Notes: generated by a model from the sequence alone, not told the origin. A stretch of DNA of 64,000 nucleotides from Carex sylvatica (GCA_964058845.1 CAXKVR010000128.1:124001-188000), one strand, 5' to 3'. Shown: positions 45,328-57,055, counted from the stretch's first letter. Made by a program: numbers and translations.

Positions 45328-45720
45328 GATGGGTTAAATGTCTTTATTTTTTTTGTCCTCATCATGTTTTTACTTTTTAATTTTGTAATAATAGAAACTT
45401 TGAAATTTATACGTCAATATAAAACCATCACATGTGATCTTTATTATTTTCTCTGCATCGACCAAACAAATTATCACTTTTGGATGTTGGAAAATTAGCA
45501 TCTAAAATTTATCCATGTTGATGTATTATTTTAAAGCACTTGATATTAATCAAAATAAAATTAAAATGCCATAATATTTTAGGTGCACATTCAAAAAATG
45601 ATATAGATCACATCTAATGATTTTATTTTGACATTGAAATTTTAAATTTTAAGTTATTGTAGTTGTAAAAATACAAGTACAATAAAGACAAAAAAAAAAC
45701 GAATCTATTTAAATCTCCTC
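45328..45720. mobile_element. Hairpin MITE, another relative of the 6707 element
   Basis: Starts GATGGGTTAAATGTC and ends ATTTAAATCTCCTC; inner arms include ACATGTGATCTTTAT and ATAGATCACATCTAATG. Strongly diverged. Its right end is the start of the inverted-duplication arm. Confidence 0.55.
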
Positions 45721-46183
45721 TGTAAAGAAATCAAATAAACCTTTTGCTTGGATAAACTACAAAGTGGATGCAATGATGGACCAATCCATAATATTACTAA
45801 ATAAAGATGGAATGATTAGCAATTTTAGGTAGATTACTTAAGGTAGAATGATTGGAAATGTTAGGTATGGCATCATATCTCTAGCTAGACGACGAGCAAT
45901 GTACATATTGATGGGCACATCATACGTGAATATAATACTTAGTCGAAAAAACAAATGCCTATGTATAGGAGTAAATAAAGCGCTAGCTGCTTAGCTGGGA
46001 AGTTTCCTAGCAGATGGCAAAATACCTTTTAAAAAAAAAAAAAAATTGGACAGGTGACAAAATTGGGCTAAATAAAATTGTCCAAGGCCGGCCATGAAGT
46101 AAACAAACGTGTATAAACATAGTTAAACATGCTATTTCAAAAAGAAAATATTAGGGCCATATAATTATTGAAAATATCATAAT
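45720..46183 (+). repeat. Left arm of the long inverted duplication
   Basis: Reads CTGTAAAGAAATCAAATAAA, CTAGCTAGACGACGAGCAAT, GTATAGGAGTAAATAAAGCG, GGCCATGAAGTAAACAAACG and ends AATATCATAAT. Each landmark occurs on the opposite strand, in the mirrored order, at 53687-54250. The left arm lacks some 100 bases present in the right arm. Confidence 0.88.
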
Positions 46184-46258
46184 CACTACTACAAAAAGCA
46201 TTTTTACTATCGTCCATTTACGATCGGATGTACTTTCGCACAGATGAAGCTGACGAAA

Positions 46259-46291
46259 CCCCCCCCCCCCCCCCCCTCCCTCCCTCCCTCC
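46259..46291. repeat. Poly-C tract and (TCCC)n
   Basis: About 17 C followed by four TCCC units, 75 bases inside the CACTA-type left end. Confidence 0.85.
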
Positions 46292-46479
46292 TTTGCCATT
46301 GGTTTTTTTATATCCAACCGTTGATTTTGATTGACTCTGTGATATCAGTTAGGCTACTGCACCGATGGTGTAAATGTGGTGACCTTTACCATCCATGATG
46401 TAGATGAGCCGTCAATATTAGTTTGATCAATATCAACTTTAGTATTTTTTTGAACCGTTGAGGATGTTCTAAAGGGTAA

Positions 46480-48776
46480 TACTTGTTGGAACCTAGCTAA
46501 TTATTAACTAGCTACACCAAAAAGTAAAAAAAAACTTCTTTATGTATTCAAGTACTGATGGTTATGTGTATTGTGTTATTAAGTTAATTCAGATATGTAT
46601 AATATACGATGCAATTATAAATACTGAGATAATTATTTAATATTATACATGATATACCAATTCAATAGAAAATTAACTAAAGATTAACTTGCTCCTAATT
46701 AATATCTTTTGTGTTATAATCATTAACAAAATAATAATAACACACATTGTATGCACAAATGCATGTAATTAATTAAGATTCATCATTCAAAATGAATTGC
46801 CATAATTTCAAACATACTGGAACATATATCTATATATACATGTACCCATCCAAACTTCAAGAAATATTAATTGTATACAACAATCATGAACATATATACA
46901 TATATAGGCTACAAATATTCAATGTACATGTAACATATATTTATGCATGCATACACAAAATAAACAACATCCATACACAAAATACATGTACAACATGTGT
47001 ATATTCATACAAAATATATTCCTGAACATATCTAGCTAGCTAGTATAACAACAAACTCTTCTTGATATGTGTAGTGTCGAGTCTTACAGATTCCAATTGT
47101 ATAACTCCCCAATCCCACCCACTATACTACCCTTTCCACCATTATATATCATATATGTATGATCGTAGTAACCATTCATTATACGATAGTTTCTAAAATT
47201 TTGCAATTGTACTGTAGCAAGCATCATATGTTGCATCACTCGCCATACCATGGGATTGTTAGATATACTTATACAACAAATTAACAAATAATCAATAGAT
47301 AAGTAGATCTTAATTTACTTTAACTTACCACAATTAATTAATTGATGTATGGAATTGAAGCTATATATTATATAAGTTAGAAAAATATCTACTTACACAA
47401 TTCTCATGTTGTACTATTGTAAGATTTGTCAAGTTTGAACAACTCTTTATAATTCAAGTTTTCATTTATAAAAAAAATACGTACAAATTGAAACATTGAA
47501 AACCTTCAAGTTATCAAAATTTGGGAGTCTTATCGGCAAAACTGTTGTTGCAAGTTCTTATATATACACACACATTTAATTATGGATAATAATATACAAA
47601 CATGAGTCAAAATAATTAATTGAACTATATATAAATTCAATTCAGGACACCCTACAAGCATGCATATATGCATGCAATCAATTAGTACACCAATTAACAT
47701 GCATATGTAATTGATGGGGACCTTCAAACTATGTGGGTCAATCATATAAAATTAGCAATTACATATATGCATGCAAATTAACACACCATGCAATGCAATT
47801 TGTGACATAATTAAAACTATAAATGTGGGTCAATCATATAAAATTGAATCTCATAATATGATTAGGGATCAATTTATGACATTACACTACCCTACATTTT
47901 ATTGTAAATACTTAATAATTAGAGATGCGCGTTAATTAGAGATATTATTTAATTATACCAGGCGCAGAGCGCACTTGAGATGTAAATCTAGAGTATGTAC
48001 ATTTGTAATCTTCTTGAGTAAAGTATTGATCCCCTCCATACAAATTACGCTTGAGAATCCCTAGCATTGATGTTGAGGACGGCTAAAGAGGTCCACAGGT
48101 TGTTCCACCTCTTAGATAGTACGCATGTACGCACAACCTCTTGGGTTGCCAGCAGTCATAAGATTATAAGAATTATTGGGTCGGACAAATTACTCATGTA
48201 GTCACTCATGGTTCCTACAGTGGAAGGGGATCAATTTAGTGAGAAAAGAGGGCAAAAAATTATACCCACTGGTTGTACCAACGACAAATATACATCACAT
48301 AGAGGCTAGTTTCAATTCAGACCCTTTTTTCATGAGGAGGTAAAACACTATCCAAGAAGTATTTACACCATGTTATACGGATCACATGTAGATCTCTTTT
48401 TTAGTATGGTGTATAGCTCATTTTACTCTTCATGAATGAACCCCGAACATATTAACAACATATATATATAACAAATGAATCTAAAAGCATGCATGATAGA
48501 TCAAAATAGGTGATTATTTGACAAATCTTTGGAAAAGATCTAAAAATATTTTTTGAAAACATGCATGATAGATCAAAACATTTGATATATAGTGGAAGGC
48601 AATCAATCTGGTGAGAAGAGAGGGCCAAAAATTGTACCCACTCATGTAGTCACTCATGGTTCCCAAGTTCCTTCAGATGGGTACAATTTTGTCGTTGGTA
48701 CAACCAGTTGGTACAATTTTTGCTAGTGGAAGGGGAACAATTGGCTATGGCTTGGATTCCTTTACACATTACTACA
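46480..48776. other. Non-coding AT-rich interior with ATGCATGCA words and an inverted repeat
   Basis: No gene. Many ATACATATA and GCATGCATGC words at 46750-47770. TACCCACTGGTTGTACCAAC at about 48265 is inverted at about 48690, and GTGGAAGG(G/C)(G/A)ATCAAT words recur at 48221, 48592 and 48727 (variant), so 48180-48740 is a partly duplicated block. Confidence 0.55.
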
Positions 48777-49060
48777 AAAAACATTTTTAACATCACCCCT
48801 TTACCATCAGATGTGCTTCCGTACAGATGATTTACATCACGAGTGGCAACGTTATAATTACTTTGAACTATTTACCGTCTATTCGGTAAAAACAACCGAT
48901 GGCGTTGATGGACCCCCCTCATTTTTCATTAGTTTAATTTTACGAACTATTAGTATTAAGCGACTCTTCAACATCGGTTTGGCTAAACGGACAATGGTAC
49001 TGAGGGAGTTACTTTTACCATCCGTTGTGTATATGATCCGTTGGTGATAGTACAAAGTAA
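48777..49060. repeat. Second CACTA-type left end copy
   Basis: CATTACTACAAAAAACATTT, then TTTACCATCAGATGTGCTTC and CGTACAGATG, parallels 46184 onwards (TTTACGATCGGATGTACTTT, CGCACAGATG). The frame 48811-49047 crosses this repeat and is not a gene. Confidence 0.6.
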
Positions 49061-49183
49061 TAACAACTCATTACCATATTGAACCGATGACATATTTCCG
49101 GGAGTGACGCTTTGTAAATAATTAGAACCCTGAGTTTAGTATACACTATCTTCTTCATATAATTGAACCGATGGTGATGATGT

Positions 49184-49187
<4 letters not shown>

Positions 49188-49230
<43 letters not shown>
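49188..49230. repeat. (AT)n microsatellite
   Basis: About 20 uninterrupted AT units. Confidence 0.9.
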
Positions 49231-49231
<1 letters not shown>

Positions 49232-49458
49232 CAATAAACCCTATATAGCTTGCTGCGAATTTTAACTTTTCAAAATTGATGGACAAAGATCAGCATTTCA
49301 TCTCCTGGAGTTATTTATTTGTATGCTAGATCACTCTTCTCTCCTTTATTTTCTGTTTATTTTAATCGTTACTTTGAATAGTTTCTTAAATTAGAGAACA
49401 ACTAATTTAAACTAGGATTTAGTAAATTAATATTATTTTTTATTTTTGTATAGGCGAA

Positions 49459-49799
49459 ATGAGTAGCCAAAGTAGTCTTTACTCATCAGATCCTTATAAT
49501 TGCAATAGATGTCTTAAGTCGACTGTTGTGATGCTTTTGAAGACCAAAAAGAATATGGGGCGGAAATTTTATATATGTCCAGAATGCAATCAATGGATGG
49601 GCTGGTACAACAACCCTGCAATTTAAGTAACGTAAGTTTAAATCCTTATAAGGAATCTTGCAGACAAGTTGCAATATACCAAAATGAGGCAAAAGTATCT
49701 TCAATTCTCAAGAAACAACTAGCAGTATTAATTGTGCTTTATGTGTTGATGATTATGATCTATTTTTTAATTGTTGTTTTGTTGCTTCATGTAAAGTAG
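49459..49799 (+). pseudogene. GRF-type zinc-finger protein with membrane tail, frameshifted
   Basis: Frame 1 (49459-49626) gives MSSQSSLYSSDPYNCNRCLK then MGRKFYICPECNQWMGW: a GRF-type finger with C-x2-C, the G-R-(K/R)-F-Y block and C-x2-C. It stops at 49624. Frame 3 overlaps and continues to 49799 with LSNVSLNPYKESCRQVAIYQ and a hydrophobic end (LAVLIVLYVLMIMIYFLIVV), a probable membrane anchor. Plant GRF proteins often have such tails, so a one-base shift near 49600 probably broke an originally single gene. Small GRF proteins of this sort are frequent inside plant transposons; function unknown. Confidence 0.6.
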
Positions 49800-51267
49800 T
49801 TGATTAAATGAGGTGGATGTCACAAGTTGTCAAAAATCCATGCAAAACATGTTCACGTTTTGAACCCGAGTTTTTGGCAGTGTATGAATAGCACATGACA
49901 ATGCATTGTTGTTTAATCTCTTACACAAACTTCATTTGAAACTAAGTGGTGGTTTGTGAAAGAGATTAAACAACAACGTAAGTCCACTATTATGTGTACA
50001 TTTTTACATTGTCTTATACTCGGAATTAAAATATGATTTAATGTTTATAATATGTTTTGCATATATGGATGCATGTTGGCCGAACAGCTTGTAACAAATT
50101 TTATTTTCTTTTGATTTTCACTATATTTTATTAGACACTAAATTTATAAGAACAGTATCAATTATTTTGGTTTGGTTCCAAAGAAATGGATCAAACTAAT
50201 TTTCAACTAATAAAACATGTTCTTAAAATTAAATCTTGTTTTGATCTCACGTCTTCGGCAATATATGAATGACATGCGATAACTCGTTAACTTTTATTTA
50301 GATTAATTACACAGTTAGATAAATTAATTAGTAAATATATCTTGAATTTATGTGGATTAACTCAAATTTACATTATCTTCAATACTGCACAAGGGAATCT
50401 ATTACAATTAATGAATCTAGATCGTTATTTTTAAATTGGTACAAATCACAAAGCCCAATAATACTGCCCCATATGCTAGTCCGAATTCAAAAGTGATAAC
50501 ATTTAATCTCAAACCATAAATGAGGCCCATCCTCTATAGTATCGGACAGGAGTTGAATTCGATATTACTATATTAATAAATACGCACGTACTCTTTGCAT
50601 TTATCCACTGTATTTATCCATATACCGCTATCGGTGGGACTACTGACCAGATGGGATAATCATTACATAGCCGATGGCATTATAGTTGAAGGAGGAGCTA
50701 GGGTTTCAAAATATATATATCCAACAACACATAAGTGTTATAGCGCACTCTCAAAATTAATGGTCGTATCTAGCTAGCTCGCTTTCTCCGCCACTACTCT
50801 GTCTTAACAATAGCACTCATTGTCCGCCACCTTAATAACACCGATCGAGCGCTCTCCATATTTCAAGGTTCCTGCAACTGACTCTCTGTATATATCTTAA
50901 TTTCTAGGATTTTTAAGCATTAATTTATAGATCTTTAGTATTTTTCTAGGATTTAGTTTTAGATCTTTAGTTTCTAGGATTTTTAAGCATGTTTCTAGGA
51001 TTTGTAAGCATTAATTTCTAGGATTTAGTTTTAGATCTTTTGTATTTTTAAGCAATAATTTATAGTTTTGGAGGTTCCTTGCTCTTTGATTTGTGATTGA
51101 ATTCTAGCAATGTTTGTCCAAGAATATTTGCCATGTTCGAAAAGACTGAGAAGGGTTACTACACAACGAATTCATATTACTATCGACGGTGATGCTGGTT
51201 TGGATGTATGGATAAAATTTCTTAATTTGGCATTTTATTGATTTTTAATTCTTCAATAACATGAAAT
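49800..51267. other. Non-coding stretch, includes relative of the 110-bp unit
   Basis: Around 50400-50560 lies AATCTAGATCGTT...CAATAATACTGCCCC...CTATAGTATCGGACAG, a diverged relative of the repeats near 36637 and 37740. Around 50910-51060 TTCTAGGATTTTTAAGCATT-type words repeat four times. The inverted pair GTTTAATCTCTTACACAAAC and GTTTGTGAAAGAGATTAAAC at 49910-49970 forms a hairpin. Confidence 0.55.
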
Positions 51268-52690
51268 ATGCAAGAACGACCTTGCCTTGACATCCAATCA
51301 CATAGATTTTATTTTTTGAAAATTTGCATCCATTCAAGACTTGTTAGGAGGAATGCAAAAAGAACAAGGGATTGGATATTAGCTAGATCAAAGCCAAATG
51401 CAAACCAAGAAGCTGATTTTCCGAACTGTAATAAGGTAAGGCACCTTACTGAATAAATTAGTGTTTTAATGAGTTGCTATATGTACATGAAAGTGATACA
51501 ATCATATGTACATGATAGGTGCCTGCTGATGGGATTAATTAGATGGTCAGTAAAAGTATTACTGAATTGGTGCTATCGAGACATATATAGCCAATACATG
51601 TAGAAGGAATATGGGGTCGGGTCTCGTTTGTAAATAAGGAGGCATTGGACGAACTGGACCTGGAATTTCAACTATTAATTGCATGACAGATATCTTGCGA
51701 TGCCACTATTCGAAGGAGGAGCCTTCTGCCTCTTTATCAAACCGGGAGATTTACGGGATGAGAGATTTTAGATAACAGTGGATTTCAAAGATCTCCGTAA
51801 TTTTATGACTTTTAACGACATGGACGTCTCTATTATCCAAGTTTGGACGATGTGAGTATTTATTATTATAAATAGATCTATCATTTTTATAATCAACTCC
51901 TTTATTTTATTCTGACACTGAATATTTTCAGGTATTGCATGAAACTAATACCTAAAGGTGCTCAAAATAATATTGACATTGGTTTCCTAGACCCCAGTTC
52001 GCTTAGCGACACAGTTATTAAATGTGCTGATGAACATTTTCTTTTTTACTTGGCTGATTCCTTGCTAAAGTTGTAGGATAATAATATTGTCTATTCTTAA
52101 CATGATAAGAATCTTATTTTATTACTTAAATTGTAGGGAACGTTTGAGGCTTCTTATTATTATCCCAAGACAGAATGTTGCCTACTTGCTGGACCCGGTG
52201 CCAAATAATAATGATCAGGTTTTTTATATTGTTCATGTATTACTGCAGTAAGCAAAATACATATAATTTAAAATACAAAGTACTTCCCTTTGCCTACTTC
52301 TATGTACGTATCATATACTGACCTTTAATAATTCTAGGTCTTTTAATCGAGTATTTTCTTGCAATTATTTGAAGTTCCAATTGCACTACTAATTAGATCT
52401 TGTTTTAAACAATATATATTTGATCAGAGCCCCACACAAAGTAATTTATGGGAGTCCGGGTATTATTAATGAAGAACTTGGAGACGCTCATCAAAAAATA
52501 TGCACGTTCTTTTCCAGGTTTGTCCATCACCTGTTTCTATCGTCCTTTCAGATTAAGTTCTTAATTATATATGTTATTCATATGTTTTTATTTATTCAAG
52601 CAGTGTCGTCTGTCCAAAATGTCAAATAAAGAACACGAATTATATGACATCCATATCCAATGGTGTAAGTTCTTATTCGAATTATTATCA
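51268..52690 (+). pseudogene. CACTA Ulp1-like protease gene, decayed, catalytic His replaced
   Basis: A frame at 51268-51456 (RRNAKRTRDWILARSKPNAN) could be an upstream exon. At 51700-51850 the pieces FIKPGDLRDERF, ITVDFKDLRNFMTFNDMDVS and IIQVWTM appear with a stop. At 51930-52075 comes YCMKLIPKGAQNN then IGFLDPSSLSDTVIKCADEH and FLFYLADSLLKL. At 52138-52215, after TAG, ERLRLLIIIPRQNVAYLLDP lines up with the family's HW-x-LLII-x(n)-YLLDP block, with Arg-Leu in place of His-Trp. The Cys block downstream is not convincing. The gene is broken and could not have protease activity. Confidence 0.62.
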
Positions 52691-53109
52691 GTTTAATTGA
52701 CGTGCAGGTACTTGGCGGTGGGAGGATTGATATATTGTTGTATGTGGTTTAAAACAGTTATTATTTTTGGGTTCTTGTGTTCAGACACTTAATTTGTTGT
52801 TGGTTTTAATAATTGTGTGGTAAGAACAGTTAGTTGTCCGGTACAATGAACTATTGATGTGTTTATTGGTTGTATGTGTGATATTGTTAGCGCTTGTTAG
52901 TTAATAATTATTGTAAACTCTTTATATATATTGCTTGTGGCATGGATTGATATATATGTTGGAGTACTTGTATATGTATATATTAATTGTTTCTTCAAAG
53001 ATGAGTATGGAATGAGCGTATGCATATTTATTGTTGCTTTCCTAGCTGTGTTTTGAAAATGACTAGGCTAGCCAGTAATACAAGAATTAATTAATAAGAA
53101 AAATAATAA

Positions 53110-53440
53110 TAATTACATATACATTCACCATCGGCTCATAAATTAATGACCCGCTAGAAAACTAGGATTTGTCAATGCCAACACAAACAAAATATATGGT
53201 GCATGCAATACACTATTGCAATGGGCTATTGAAATTCAGTAGACAGCGTTAATCACATTTGCCGTCGGTGGCGAAACGAAAGCGATGGCGTTGGGTTCAT
53301 CAAACCCGATGGACGAACGTGCCCTGCTGATAGTATATTGATTAATGCCATCTGTTTTGAGCCGATAGCATATGTGTGTACATTTCTTATCAGGACGATA
53401 TGCAATGATTCGGAATTCGATGGCGGAACGCGATTTCAAC
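53110..53440. repeat. CACTA right subterminal region
   Basis: Words such as GCCGTCGGTGGCGAAACG, CGATGGCGTTGGG, GAGCCGATAGCA and CGATGGCGGAACG repeat in both orientations, matching the ACCGATGGCGTTGATGG words of the left part (48895). The minus-strand frame 53236-53439 is not a gene. Confidence 0.55.
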
Positions 53441-53451
53441 CAATATAGAAG

Positions 53452-53494
<43 letters not shown>

Positions 53495-53608
53495 ATGTAT
53501 ATATAATATAATATAATATAATATATTATATGTTTATATAATATATGTGTATGTGTGCATATGTGTATGTATATGTATATGTATATGTATATATAATATA
53601 ATATAATT
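53452..53608. repeat. (TATATG)n / (TATAA)n microsatellite
   Basis: Two blocks of GTATAT hexamers, each followed by ATAATATAATATAATAT, occur at 53452-53525 and 53560-53608, just inside the right CACTA end. Confidence 0.9.
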
Positions 53609-53686
53609 TTTCTCTAGTAGTGTCGTAACTAAAAAAAAATTATATTAACCAGTTAAAATTTTAAACATTCAAATATTAATTAGTCA

Positions 53687-54250
53687 ATTATGATATTTTC
53701 AATAATAGCCCCAAAATTTTCTTTTTGAAATAGCACGTTTAACTATGTTTATGCACGTTTGTTTACTTCATGGCCGGCATTAGATAATTTTCTTTAAGCG
53801 AATTTAATTTGTCATCTGTCCCTACCAAGTTTTTTTTTTTAGAAAAAAAAAATGTATTTTGCCATCTGCTAGGAAATGTCCTATGCATAGGCAGCTAGCG
53901 CTTTATTTACTCCTATACATAGGTTTTGTCTTTTTCGACCAAGTATTAATTATATCCATGTAAAAGCTGTACATGAACCTACAATTTTTTTTTCGACCAA
54001 GTATTATATCCATGTATGTTGTGACCATCAATATGGACATTGCTCGTCGTCTAGCTAGAGATGCGATTCCATACCTAAAATTGCTAATCAGTCCATCTTT
54101 ATTTAGTACTAATTAAAGCGATATATACATTATGCATTGGTCCATTCTATTTTTTTTTTAAATGCTTGGTAGAGACTACATTAGTCTATTATTGCGCATC
54201 CACTTTGTAGTTTATCCAATAAGCAAACAGTTTATTTGATTTCTTTACAG
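53687..54250 (-). repeat. Right arm of the long inverted duplication
   Basis: The reverse complement matches 45720-46183 over its whole length, with extra segments around 53960-54010 (a duplicated TTCGACCAAGTATTA...ATCCATGTA word) and 54140-54200. It ends exactly one base before the CACTA terminus at 54252. Confidence 0.88.
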
Positions 54251-54251
54251 T

Positions 54252-54545
54252 CACTAGTGAAAAATTGAAATTAGAATCGATTATTTACGCACATTAGGAT
54301 TGAAATTTAACCGATCTTGATTCGAACGATACTAATACGAAACTAATCGGGATCGGTTAAATAACTGATCCAAAAAGTTTAAATTAGAATCAGTTATTTG
54401 AAATAACTGATCCTAATAGTATCATTAGGATCGGTTGTTACAAATAACCGATCCTAATGATAACAACCGATCTTAATGGTACTATTAGGATCGGTTATTT
54501 CAAATAACATATCCTAATATCTGGATCGGTTATTTTTTTAACTGG
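54252..54545 (+). mobile_element. CACTA left end with subterminal array, same family as the 24177 end
   Basis: CACTAGTGAAAAATTGAAAT matches the inverted terminus at 24177 (one extra G there). The next 290 bases hold eight or more GGATCGGTT / AACCGATCC units in alternating orientation. The rest of this element is not present. Confidence 0.8.
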
Positions 54546-55150
54546 ATTGTGACATGCAAAAATGCTAAAAATTACGTTCTATCGGTTAGCCTACAAAAAT
54601 TATAAATCATGTAAAGATGACAACCAAGGGCATACACAGATATGGAAGTTGTGCTGGCTGCAACATGGGTTCATTCCCTCTCACATATCTTGTACCACTA
54701 CAAATATAACGATATCTAAACATGTATTTCTACCCGTTATCCAAAAGTTAAATGGAAGGTTAGAAGGATGGGCGGCAAAGCACTTTATCCTCTATTATGG
54801 TTTATTAATTACATGTCATACTTCAGGTTGCCCGCCTGGATCATAAAGGAAATTGACAAGATCATAAGATGTAACTTCTTATGGCATGGGGTTGTCACAA
54901 CATAAAGAAAAAAGAATCTCGCCAATTGAAACTAGTTTGCACACCAACAAAAATTGAGGGCCTCGGGCAATTATGGACTTAGCTATGTTCAACAATGCAT
55001 GCACTCTTCTTGAAATGGTATTAGATGTGGGTCAGACCCATAGAAAGCTTGCTTAGGCCACTGTTGCAACACATGGGCTCATCCCGAGACCTAACTCCAA
55101 GCTTTAAATTCTTCACATGCAGATACGGTACTGGTTTTGGGCCAATTTCG
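54546..55150 (+). pseudogene. LINE remnant, region downstream of the RT core
   Basis: In several frames: FLPVIQKLNGRLEGWAAKHF (the family's K-L-x-x-W-x-x-x-x-L block), WIIKEIDK-like and RCNFLWHGVV, then LWTLAMFNNACTLLEW and RYGTGF. These belong to the 3' part of an L1-type ORF2. At least five stops or shifts. Confidence 0.68.
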
Positions 55151-56445
55151 CCTAGCTAACATAATTCAACAATAACTCCTTATTTCCATGTCAAACTATC
55201 ATCTAATATTTAAAGAAAAACAAATAAATAAATGAAGACATTTATGTCAATATACTAAGAAAAATATATGTTCAATTGAAAATGCACTCCTTGTGTGTTT
55301 CCTCTAAAATCACGAAATTAATTTCTTACGTACATTATGACTAAATGTAAAAGTCAATTTCAAAACTTATAAATATCTATGTATACGTTTGAGGGAAAAA
55401 AATATAAAATATCTGACAAAGAAATATAATTTTACTTGAATGCATGATTTCGTAATTACTCTTTTTATTTAAACAGTTGAGAAAATTACTTAAGGTATAA
55501 TTTTGTAATTCATTTCTGCATCAGACTTATCTTATGAAATAGTTTTCCAAAAAAGAAAAAAATTTGTATTTGAGACCTACTTTGTCATAATAATATTTCA
55601 AGGAAGCATATTTAATTAGTTAAGTTATTGTTATTCTTTTATTTTATGTTCAAAGAATATATTTGTAATTAATTGTACCAAAACATTATATTCTAATAAT
55701 TTTACCTAGTTACCTTGACAAGATTCTTACCAGCGGACATATTTTTGGTAATATTTTATTTTTCTTGGTTATTTTTACATCTTGAAGTATATCTTCCTAA
55801 TTAACATTACCAATCCAATAATTTCATTTGCTGCATGCAGAAGCTTTTTATTTCAGTCCAAGACCAAGCCCATTTTACTTTTTAGTAGTCTATGACAAGT
55901 CCAAATTTTTTAAAGTTTAATGAAATGTGTTAATTTCTGGACCAGCGCATATTTCAGCCCAGTATATTTACGAAATCGTTTGCATGAAAATTTGTTAGAA
56001 GATGCATTAATTCTACTCCAAGCTGAATTTCATACATCGATACAACTCCACGAGTCGATGAAATATTCAACAAGAAATTAAATAGTTCGAGACAAGATTC
56101 AAAATAGCAGTTGGCGCAAAACGAGAAACATCAGGTTCAAGTTATTGAAATTTATAGTGTTCTCAATAACTGGCTATAGTTATATAATAGTTATAACTTT
56201 TTCGGATCTTAAAAGTTACAACACTATCAATCACTTTTTTTTTTTAATAACGTAATAATCGCTATTTAGAATCTTATTATATGGTAATAATCGCTATTTA
56301 AAACCTTATGTGATATAGACAAAAATGATTTCCTACAGAGATAACGTGCTAAATACATATGTCCCCTAACATAATTGGTTGGGTACTAATCTATCAGTAA
56401 TTGTTTATTTCCCTCCTCCATTCCCTCTTGTCTTCTCCATTTCAG
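55151..56445. other. AT-rich stretch without genes
   Basis: No feature apart from a short duplicated ATGGTAATAATCGCTATTTA / CGTAATAATCGCTATTTAGA word near 56250-56300. Confidence 0.5.
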
Positions 56446-56621
56446 TGTTGGTCTGGACACCTCCATTTCTTTCTTCTTTCTTCTTTCTTCTGCATTTTGT
56501 TAGGGGTCCAACAATCATAAGAGCCAATTAGTAGCCTATATAAATCCTCGCAAGCAATGTAATGAAAAATCAATCAATCAATAAAATAATTTCTCTTTCA
56601 ATCTCATCTCAAATTCATACA
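56446..56621 (+). repeat. Copia-type LTR (third element), left limit uncertain
   Basis: Ends ATTCATACA directly before a primer-binding site; contains TATATAAATCC (about 56537) and AATAAAATAA (about 56579) as likely TATA and polyadenylation signals. Start candidates are TGTTGGTCT at 56446 and TGTTAGGGG at 56498. No second LTR copy in the window. Confidence 0.6.
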
Positions 56622-56633
56622 TGGTATCAAAAC
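56622..56633 (+). other. Primer-binding site (tRNA-Met type)
   Basis: TGGTATCAAAAC directly after the LTR end, a common copia primer-site variant. Confidence 0.75.
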
Positions 56634-56713
56634 AAGATATTTTTTAGGGGAGAACTAATAAAAGAAAGAAGAAAAAAAGAAGCAGAAAAATCAGATCATT
56701 GATATCGCCATAG

Positions 56714-57055
56714 ATGAGCTCCTATCTGTTTATAGAGGAGAATCTCCAAAAGGTACAAGAACACTCTGGAAAAATAAACCTAGAATGATTTGTTAGGCAG
56801 AAAATCAGAAGGAGAAGGAAACAAAAAATGGAATGACAAAATTCAGCTCATGTAAAAGGAACTAGTCAGCCAAGCAGTCAAGTTAAAATAAACATACAAT
56901 CGGCATTTTTCAACAGCAGAACTTCCATATTTGGTCATTATAACCCCCAAACAATAATTGGTAATTTTCAACAGCAGAACTTTCATGTTCAATATGATCT
57001 TATAGGAGAGGAGCTATCATTTGTTCTGGCAAATGTGACCAGTTGTGATTTGTGA
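56714..57055 (+). pseudogene. Copia gag fragment
   Basis: ATG at 56714: MSSYLFIEENLQKVQEHSGK and so on, with stops, ending near FHVQYDLIGEELSFVLANVT. Position after an LTR and primer site supports gag; the sequence itself is weakly conserved. The remainder of the element is missing. Confidence 0.45.

Larger units (their letters stand above)
46184..53622 (+). mobile_element. CACTA-type element between the arms of the inverted duplication
   Basis: The left end CACTACTACAAAAAGC and the inverse of the right end, CACTACTAGAGAAAAATT, match for eight bases and are of CACTA type. The interior has a broken Ulp1-like gene typical of CACTA elements. A second left-end-like copy (CATTACTACAAAAAAC, with the same following 60 bases) at 48777 suggests a nested or duplicated end. 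No Tnp2 or DUF4218 was found and flanking triplets differ (AAT / TCG), so the composite nature is uncertain. Confidence 0.6.

Noticed and set aside
46259..46291. G-quadruplex-forming regulatory site
   Set aside because: A pure C-run followed by TCCC units is more simply a slippage microsatellite; no promoter is near.
48811..49047. 78-codon frame near the second CACTA end
   Set aside because: It overlaps a terminal repeat copy and has no recognisable domain.
56622..56633. tRNA gene fragment
   Set aside because: The match is only the short complement expected of a copia primer-binding site.
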